DNA of 9,355 bases from Pseudomonadota bacterium. Its GTDB lineage: Bacteria; Pseudomonadota; Alphaproteobacteria; Rhizobiales; Rhizobiaceae. Of the stretch, positions 4,770-9,355 are shown piece by piece. The position numbers and the translations under genes were made by a program. Below the pieces are notes generated by a model. That model was not told where the DNA came from and ran no database searches. It saw only the letters and a program-made list of their open reading frames with translations. Location of the stretch: assembly GCA_023428515.1 (NCBI GenBank), contig JAEYXI010000637.1, positions 1 to 9,355 on the forward strand. The letters run 5' to 3'. Position 1 is the stretch's first letter. Every line of letters starts with the position of its first letter.

Positions 4770-7208
4770 ATGAAATCGCATGCGCAGGTTGTGGTCATTG
4801 GCGGAGGTGTGGTGGGGTGCTCCGTGCTCTATCACCTGGCTCGCGCCGGCTGGAAGGACGTGGTTCTCCTGGAGCGCGACGAACTGACGTCAGGCTCGAC
4901 CTGGCACGCCGCCGGTGGCATGCACACGATCAACGGCGACCCGAACGTCGCCAAGCTGCAGAAATACACGATCGAGCTCTACAAGGAGATCGAGGAGCTG
5001 TCCGAGCAGGCAACCGGGGTGCATGTGACCGGCGGCGTGCTGCTCGCCGCCACCGAGGCGCGCATGGATTGGCTGCGCGGCGTCGTCGCCAAGGGACGCT
5101 ATCTCGGCTTGGACCTCGAGGAGATATCCGCCGAGGAAGCGCACCGCCTCATGCCGCTCATCGACCCCAGGCAGTTCGTCGGTGCCGTCCGCAATTCCGA
5201 GGACGGCCATCTCGATCCGTCGGGCGTCACCCACGCCTATGCCAAGGCGGCGCGAAAACTCGGCGCCGAGGTCGAGCGCTTCACCAAGGTCGAGGACATC
5301 GTGCGGATGCCCGACGGCAAGTGGCGCGTCGTCACCAACAAGGGCGAGGTGATCGCCGAGCATGTCGTCAATGCCGGCGGCCTGTGGGCGCGCGAGGTAG
5401 GCCGCATGGTCGGGCTGGAACTGCCGGTGCTCGCCATGGAGCATATGTACCTCATTACCGAGGACATGCCTGAAGTCGCCGAGTGGAACGCGAAGACCGG
5501 CACGGAGGTGATCCATGCCGTCGACTTCGACGGCGAGCTGTACCTCCGCCAGGAGCGCGGCGGCATGCTGATGGGTACCTATGAAAAGGCCGCCAAGCCG
5601 TGGTCTGAATTCCAGACGCCGTGGAATTTCGGCCACGAATTGCTTGAACCGGACATCGACCGTATCGCGCCGTCGCTGGAAGTCGGTTTCCGCCACTTCC
5701 CGGCCTTCCAGAACACCGGCATCAAGCAGATCATCAATGGCCCCTTTACCTTCGCGCCTGACGGCAACCCGCTGGTCGGTCCGGTGCGCGGCCTGCCGGG
5801 CTTCTGGGTCGCCTGCGGCGTCATGGCAGGCTTTTCGCAGGGCGGCGGCGTCGGCCTGGCGCTGTCGAACTGGATGATCCATGGCGACCCCGGCTTCGAT
5901 ATCTGGGCGATGGATGTTGCGCGCTACGGCGACTGGGCGTCGATGGCCTACACCAACGCCAAGGTCCGTGAAAACTATTCGCGCCGTTTCTCGATCCGAT
6001 TCCCCAACGAGGAACTGCCTGCCGGCCGGCCGCTGAAGACGACGCCAATCTACGACCTGCTGGCGCAGCGGGGCGCGCAGTTCGGCGTGGCCTACGGACT
6101 GGAGGTGCCGCTCTGGTATGCGCCGGAAGGCGTGAAGGACGAATTCTCCTGGCGGCGTTCGACCGATTTCGAGCATGTGGCGAAGGAAGTCGAGGCAGTG
6201 CGTTCGGGTGTCGGCCTGACCGAGACGTCTTCCTTCGCAAAATACCGCGTGGTGGGGCAGGGGGCGGAAGCCTGGCTCGACCGGCTGCTTGCCTGCAAGC
6301 TGCCGAAACCCGGCCGCATGACGCTTGCCCCCATGCTGAAGGAGGATGGCAAGCTGATCGGCGACTTCACGCTCGCCAACATCGGTCGCGAAGGCAGGCC
6401 CGCCGAGTGGTTGATCCTCGGCTCGGGCATCGCCGAGCAATTCCACATGCGCTGGTTCGAGAAGCACCTGCCTGACGACGGCTCGGTCGCGATCGAGGCG
6501 CTCGGGTTGAGGAGGGCAGGGCTTTCGCTTGCCGGGCCGAATGCACGCCAGGTGCTGGAGAAGGTCACGCGCGCCGACGTGTCGAACGCGGCGTTCCCCT
6601 TCATGGCGATCAAGGCGATCGACATCGGCATGTCGCCCTGCATCGTCGGGCGCGTCAGCTACACCGGCGACCTCGGCTACGAGATCTGGATGGCGCCGGA
6701 ATATCAGCGCAGCGTCTTCCATGCGCTGATGGAGGCGGGCGAGGAGTTCGGCATCAGGCTGTTCGGATCGCGCGCGCTCAACGCGCTCCGGCTGGAGAAG
6801 AATTATGGCTCCTGGGCGCGCGAATACCGGCCTATCTACGGGCCACTCGAAGCCGGGCTTGACCGCTTCGTCGCCTATGGCAAGGAAGCGGACTTCATCG
6901 GCAAGGCCGGCGCTCTCGCGGAGAAGCAGGCGGGCGGGAAGCTCAGGCTGCGGACCTTCATCGTCGAGACCGACGACGCCGACGTGATCGGCGACGAGGC
7001 GATCTGGCATGGTGGCGAGGTGCGCGGTTGGGTAACGTCAGGCGGCTACGCGCATGGATCGAAGCTCTCCGTCGCCTTGGGCTATGTGCCGAAGGAGATC
7101 GCCGACGCTAGCGATGGCTTCGAGATCGAACTGCTCGGCAAGCGCTATCCGGCGCGGCGGCAGCCCGCGCCGCTGTTCGACGCCAATCTGGAGCGGATGC
7201 GCGGATGA
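4770..7208 (+). CDS. FAD-dependent dimethylglycine/sarcosine dehydrogenase-type oxidoreductase with folate-binding GcvT half
   Basis: It encodes 812 residues, the full two-part length of dimethylglycine dehydrogenase and sarcosine dehydrogenase. The N-terminal DAO fold (about 5-370) opens with the dinucleotide motif G11-G-G13-V-V-G16. It continues with DVVLLERDELTSGSTWHAAG, where His46 in the WHAAG motif is the residue that binds FAD covalently in mammalian DMGDH and Arthrobacter dimethylglycine oxidase. NAGGLWAREVGRMVGLE, YLRQERGGMLMGTYE and INGPFTFAPDGNPLVGP follow. A linker (about 370-430) leads to the aminomethyltransferase half: LAGPNARQVL, RVSYTGDLGYEIW (628-640), NALRLEK (671-677) and a C-terminal barrel ending near ELLGKRYPA. 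Family members oxidise an N-methyl amine and pass the resulting C1 unit to tetrahydrofolate as 5,10-methylene-THF. Human DMGDH has the same motifs in the same order, so I favour a DMGDH-like over a dimeric sarcosine oxidase function. In bacteria the protein is probably cytoplasmic; no signal peptide is seen. It overlaps the next gene by ATGA. The exact substrate is inferred, not shown. Confidence 0.93.
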   Translation: MKSHAQVVVIGGGVVGCSVLYHLARAGWKDVVLLERDELTSGSTWHAAGGMHTINGDPNVAKLQKYTIELYKEIEELSEQATGVHVTGGVLLAATEARMDWLRGVVAKGRYLGLDLEEISAEEAHRLMPLIDPRQFVGAVRNSEDGHLDPSGVTHAYAKAARKLGAEVERFTKVEDIVRMPDGKWRVVTNKGEVIAEHVVNAGGLWAREVGRMVGLELPVLAMEHMYLITEDMPEVAEWNAKTGTEVIHAVDFDGELYLRQERGGMLMGTYEKAAKPWSEFQTPWNFGHELLEPDIDRIAPSLEVGFRHFPAFQNTGIKQIINGPFTFAPDGNPLVGPVRGLPGFWVACGVMAGFSQGGGVGLALSNWMIHGDPGFDIWAMDVARYGDWASMAYTNAKVRENYSRRFSIRFPNEELPAGRPLKTTPIYDLLAQRGAQFGVAYGLEVPLWYAPEGVKDEFSWRRSTDFEHVAKEVEAVRSGVGLTETSSFAKYRVVGQGAEAWLDRLLACKLPKPGRMTLAPMLKEDGKLIGDFTLANIGREGRPAEWLILGSGIAEQFHMRWFEKHLPDDGSVAIEALGLRRAGLSLAGPNARQVLEKVTRADVSNAAFPFMAIKAIDIGMSPCIVGRVSYTGDLGYEIWMAPEYQRSVFHALMEAGEEFGIRLFGSRALNALRLEKNYGSWAREYRPIYGPLEAGLDRFVAYGKEADFIGKAGALAEKQAGGKLRLRTFIVETDDADVIGDEAIWHGGEVRGWVTSGGYAHGSKLSVALGYVPKEIADASDGFEIELLGKRYPARRQPAPLFDANLERMRG

Positions 7209-7897
7209 ACGAGATGGCATCCATGAAGCAGCCGCTCGCCGTTGCTTGTGATCGGGCGGCACTGCTCTGCATCGATCTTCAGGAGGAACACCGGCAGGAC
7301 CAGCGGCTGCTGGCCGTTGGCTTCGATGGCGTGATCGGGAACGTTCGACGACTGCAGGATGCGGCGCGACGCCAGGCCGTCCCCGTCTACCATTTCGCCT
7401 ACCTTGTCGATATCGCGGCGTCGTTGCCGTATCATCCGAAGCTGCCGGACGGCCGTTCTGCCTTCAGCGACAAGGACGATCCGCTGACGGCGATCTGTCC
7501 GGAAATCGCTCCTATTGATGACGAAAAGCTCGTCATCAAGTCCGAGGCCAGCGCCTTCGGCACGGGATTGGGCGATGCGCTGAAGGCGGAGGGCGTCGAA
7601 TGGCTGTTCGTCTGTGGCGTCTGGACGGAAGCCTGCGTCGACGCCACTGTAAAAGCTGCGCTGAAACTCGGCTTCCGCGTTGTGCTGGTGAAGGACGCCT
7701 GCGGCAGCGGTTCGGTCGCGATGCACCAGACCGGGATTCTCAATCTGGCGAACAGGATCTATGGCGGCGCGATCGTCGACACGAGCAGCGCGTGCCGGCT
7801 GATGGCCGGCGAAACGGTATCGGCCTGGCAGCCGGACCGGCCGGTACCCATCCGCTACGGCTTCGACGATGCCGGCACACTCTATGCTTCGCTGTGA
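7205..7897 (+). CDS. Isochorismatase-family cysteine hydrolase
   Basis: It encodes 230 residues. The family triad is visible: Asp24 in LLCIDLQ, Lys112 in LVIKSEASAFGTGL, and nucleophile Cys144 in CGVWTEACVDATV. LVKDACGS (161-168) and the strand-helix order also fit the alpha/beta isochorismatase fold. Members include nicotinamidase, N-carbamoylsarcosine amidase and RutB (ureidoacrylate hydrolase), all cytoplasmic C-N hydrolases; true isochorismatases lack the catalytic cysteine. The ATG at 7205 overlaps the flavoprotein TGA by four bases, with GGAG at 7190-7193 about 11 bases upstream. Starts at 7214 or 7223 are possible and would remove only 3 or 6 residues before the conserved core. Coupling to a demethylating dehydrogenase makes an amidase releasing or using an N-methyl amine (N-carbamoylsarcosine amidase-like) attractive. 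The preT-like gene next door equally allows a RutB-like role. Specificity is not decided by sequence. Confidence 0.88.
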   Translation: MNEMASMKQPLAVACDRAALLCIDLQEEHRQDQRLLAVGFDGVIGNVRRLQDAARRQAVPVYHFAYLVDIAASLPYHPKLPDGRSAFSDKDDPLTAICPEIAPIDDEKLVIKSEASAFGTGLGDALKAEGVEWLFVCGVWTEACVDATVKAALKLGFRVVLVKDACGSGSVAMHQTGILNLANRIYGGAIVDTSSACRLMAGETVSAWQPDRPVPIRYGFDDAGTLYASL

Positions 7898-8041
7898 CAG
7901 ATCGTTCCCTGCATAGTAAACTTGACCGGTTTTATCATGTTTTTTCCACATGAAATCAGTAGCTTAGCCAGAATTTTGACCGATTGATAAAAAATCAAAA
8001 CGTGCTAGCCTTCCGGAAAAACCAATAATGGGGAATTCCGA
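7898..8041. promoter_or_regulatory. AT-rich 144-base intergenic region with repeats, probable promoter/operator of the preT-like gene
   Basis: The stretch is clearly more AT-rich than its flanks. It contains the dyad TCATGT (7935-7940) / ACATGA (7948-7953) with a 7-base T-rich spacer; a direct repeat TTGACCG at 7922-7928 and 7976-7982; and nested inverted repeats TTTTGA (7974-7979) / TCAAAA (7995-8000) and TTGAT (7984-7988) / ATCAA (7994-7998). Each TTGACC resembles a -35 box, but no matching -10 at 16-18 bases was found, so exact promoter elements are not assigned. GGGG at 8030-8033 lies 8 bases before the ATG at 8042 and is the likely ribosome-binding site. The region most likely starts a new transcription unit. 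Confidence 0.45.
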
Positions 8042-9355
8042 ATGCCCGAAGGCCAGTTCAAGGAAGGCATTGCCGGCGGTCGGCTGGCGTCTTCCCAATA
8101 CGCCGACAACTTTTCCGACCTGCATCCTCCGCTCGACCATCACGAGGCGCTGGTCGAGTCGGACCGCTGCTATTTCTGCTACGATGCGCCGTGCATGAAC
8201 GCATGCCCGACGGCGATCGACATTCCGATGTTCATCCGCGAGATCGCGACCGGCAATCCGATCGGTTCGGCCAAGACCATCTTCGACCAGAACATATTGG
8301 GCGGCATGTGCGCCCGCGTCTGTCCGACAGAGACGCTTTGCGAGGAAGCCTGCGTGCGCGAGGCGGCGGAAGGCAAGCCGGTACAGATCGGTAGGCTGCA
8401 GCGCTACGCCACGGATACCGCGATGGCGGCCGGCAAGCAGTTCTACAGCAGGGCCGAGCCGACCGGCCGCAAGGTCGCCGTCGTCGGTGCAGGTCCAGCA
8501 GGTTTGGCGGCGGCGCACCGGCTCGCACGCTACGGCCACGACGTGACGATCTTCGAGGCGAAGGAGAAGGCCGGCGGCCTCAACGAATACGGCATCGCCG
8601 CCTACAAGAGCACCGAGGATTTCGCCCAGGCCGAGGTCGACTATGTGACGGCGATCGGCGGCATCACCATCGAACATGGCCGCGCGCTTGGCCGCGACGT
8701 CCACCTTGCCGACCTCACCGCATCCTATGACGCAGTGTTCCTCGGTATGGGGCTCGGCGGCGTCAACGCGTTGCGGGCCGAGGGCGAGGACGCAGAAGGT
8801 GTCGACAACGCCGTCGAGTTTATCTCGGTGCTTCGGCAGGCCGATGACCTCGCCGCCTTGCCGGTCGGCCGCAGGGTGGTCGTGGTAGGCGGCGGCATGA
8901 CCGCGGTGGACGCCGCCGTGCAGTCGAAGCTGCTCGGCGCCGAGGAAGTCACCATCGTCTACCGGCGCGGCAAGGAGCACATGAACGCTTCCGGCTTCGA
9001 GCAGGACCTTGCGGCGTCGAAGGGCGTCACCATCCGTCATTGGCTGCAGCCGAAGCGCGTGGTTTCGCAGTTCGGCAAGGTGGCCGGCATCGAACTCGAA
9101 TACACGCAGATGCAGGACGGCAAGCTCGTCGCCCTCGGCCAGACGGTCACCATCCCGGCCGACCAAGTGTTCAAGGCGATCGGCCAGACTTTTGTCGGCG
9201 ATACGCTTAACGGCAGCGGCCCGGCGATCGCCATGCGCAACGGTCGCATAGAGGTCGACGAAGAGGGCCGCACCTCGCTGGCGAAAGTCTGGGCCGGCGG
9301 AGACTGCGTGGTCGACGCCCGTGAGGACCTGACGGTCGCCGCGGTCGCGGGCCGC
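8042..9355 (+). CDS. preT: NAD-dependent dihydropyrimidine dehydrogenase, flavin/Fe-S subunit (PreT-like), 3' end outside window
   Basis: The frame is open from ATG 8042 to the last base, giving 438 residues; family length suggests that only a short tail is missing. The N-terminal domain has two cysteine clusters, C43-x2-C46-x4-C51-x3-C55 and C90-x3-C94-x5-C100-x3-C104, the DPYD-type [4Fe-4S] ligand arrangement. An FAD-binding motif VGAGPAG (148-154) and a second dinucleotide motif G283-G-G285 in VVGGGMTAVDAA follow; near the end WAGGDCV matches the FAD-contacting GD motif. PreT pairs with PreA to reduce uracil and thymine with NADH in the first step of reductive pyrimidine catabolism in the cytoplasm. 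Related architectures include the glutamate synthase small subunit, but the MNASGFEQDLAASKG stretch and N-terminal spacing favour PreT. If correct, preA should follow directly to the right, often with hydantoinase/dihydropyrimidinase and ureidopropionase genes. An upstream ATG at 8028 is out of frame. Confidence 0.85.
   Translation, partial: MPEGQFKEGIAGGRLASSQYADNFSDLHPPLDHHEALVESDRCYFCYDAPCMNACPTAIDIPMFIREIATGNPIGSAKTIFDQNILGGMCARVCPTETLCEEACVREAAEGKPVQIGRLQRYATDTAMAAGKQFYSRAEPTGRKVAVVGAGPAGLAAAHRLARYGHDVTIFEAKEKAGGLNEYGIAAYKSTEDFAQAEVDYVTAIGGITIEHGRALGRDVHLADLTASYDAVFLGMGLGGVNALRAEGEDAEGVDNAVEFISVLRQADDLAALPVGRRVVVVGGGMTAVDAAVQSKLLGAEEVTIVYRRGKEHMNASGFEQDLAASKGVTIRHWLQPKRVVSQFGKVAGIELEYTQMQDGKLVALGQTVTIPADQVFKAIGQTFVGDTLNGSGPAIAMRNGRIEVDEEGRTSLAKVWAGGDCVVDAREDLTVAAVAGR

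Noticed and set aside
4890..7010. 706-codon open frame on the minus strand inside the flavoprotein gene
   Set aside because: It is antisense to a gene with clear DMGDH motifs along its whole length. The antisense translation is Arg/His/Asp-rich without recognisable domains, a common shadow of strong GC third-position bias.
8028..8041. Alternative ATG at 8028 for the preT-like gene
   Set aside because: It is out of frame with the iron-sulfur and flavin motifs; ATG 8042 with upstream GGGG fits.
7964..9166. 400-codon open frame on the minus strand opposite the preT-like gene
   Set aside because: The plus-strand frame has two iron-sulfur cysteine clusters and two dinucleotide motifs; the antisense product has no recognisable domain.

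Overview
The window reads as chromosomal or megaplasmid DNA of a GC-rich alphaproteobacterium. Codon usage (G/C at third positions), gene types and close gene packing suggest Hyphomicrobiales, probably the Mesorhizobium/Phyllobacteriaceae area. That placement is an inference from sequence style, not a search result. No tRNA, rRNA, CRISPR array, insertion sequence or phage gene was seen.

Left block (1-1473): the 3' part of an oligopeptide/dipeptide-type ABC transporter ATPase, with a long acidic low-complexity C-terminal tail, converges on a small lipoprotein with a lytic-transglycosylase (SLT-like) domain on the minus strand. Only 9 bases separate the two stop codons. A short hairpin there probably acts as a terminator, mainly for the minus-strand gene.

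Middle block (1787-7897): a rightward cluster of four catabolic genes follows a 313-base gap. They encode an MmgE/PrpD-family protein, an MttB-superfamily (trimethylamine/glycine-betaine methyltransferase type) protein without pyrrolysine, an 812-residue dimethylglycine/sarcosine dehydrogenase-type flavoprotein with a folate (GcvT-like) half, and an isochorismatase-family cysteine hydrolase. Genes 1-2 and 3-4 overlap by ATGA, so each pair is probably translationally coupled; 110 bases separate the pairs. The likely theme is stepwise removal of N-methyl groups from a betaine-like quaternary amine. The MttB-like protein would move one methyl to a corrinoid carrier, which is not encoded here. The flavoprotein would oxidise the resulting dimethyl- or monomethyl-amine with capture of C1 units on tetrahydrofolate. 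The hydrolase and the PrpD-like protein would handle the remaining skeleton or an upstream precursor. The substrate is not determined by the sequence.

Right block (7898-9355): after an AT-rich 144-base gap with several small repeats lies the start of a preT-like gene, the flavin/iron-sulfur subunit of NAD-dependent dihydropyrimidine dehydrogenase. It runs off the window and lacks only its last residues. The gap suggests a separate transcription unit for reductive pyrimidine (or hydantoin-like) catabolism.

The most interesting part is the four-gene cluster beside the pyrimidine-reduction gene. Each enzyme family is known, but the combination (PrpD-like, non-pyrrolysine MttB, DMGDH-like, cysteine hydrolase) is not one whose pathway I can name.
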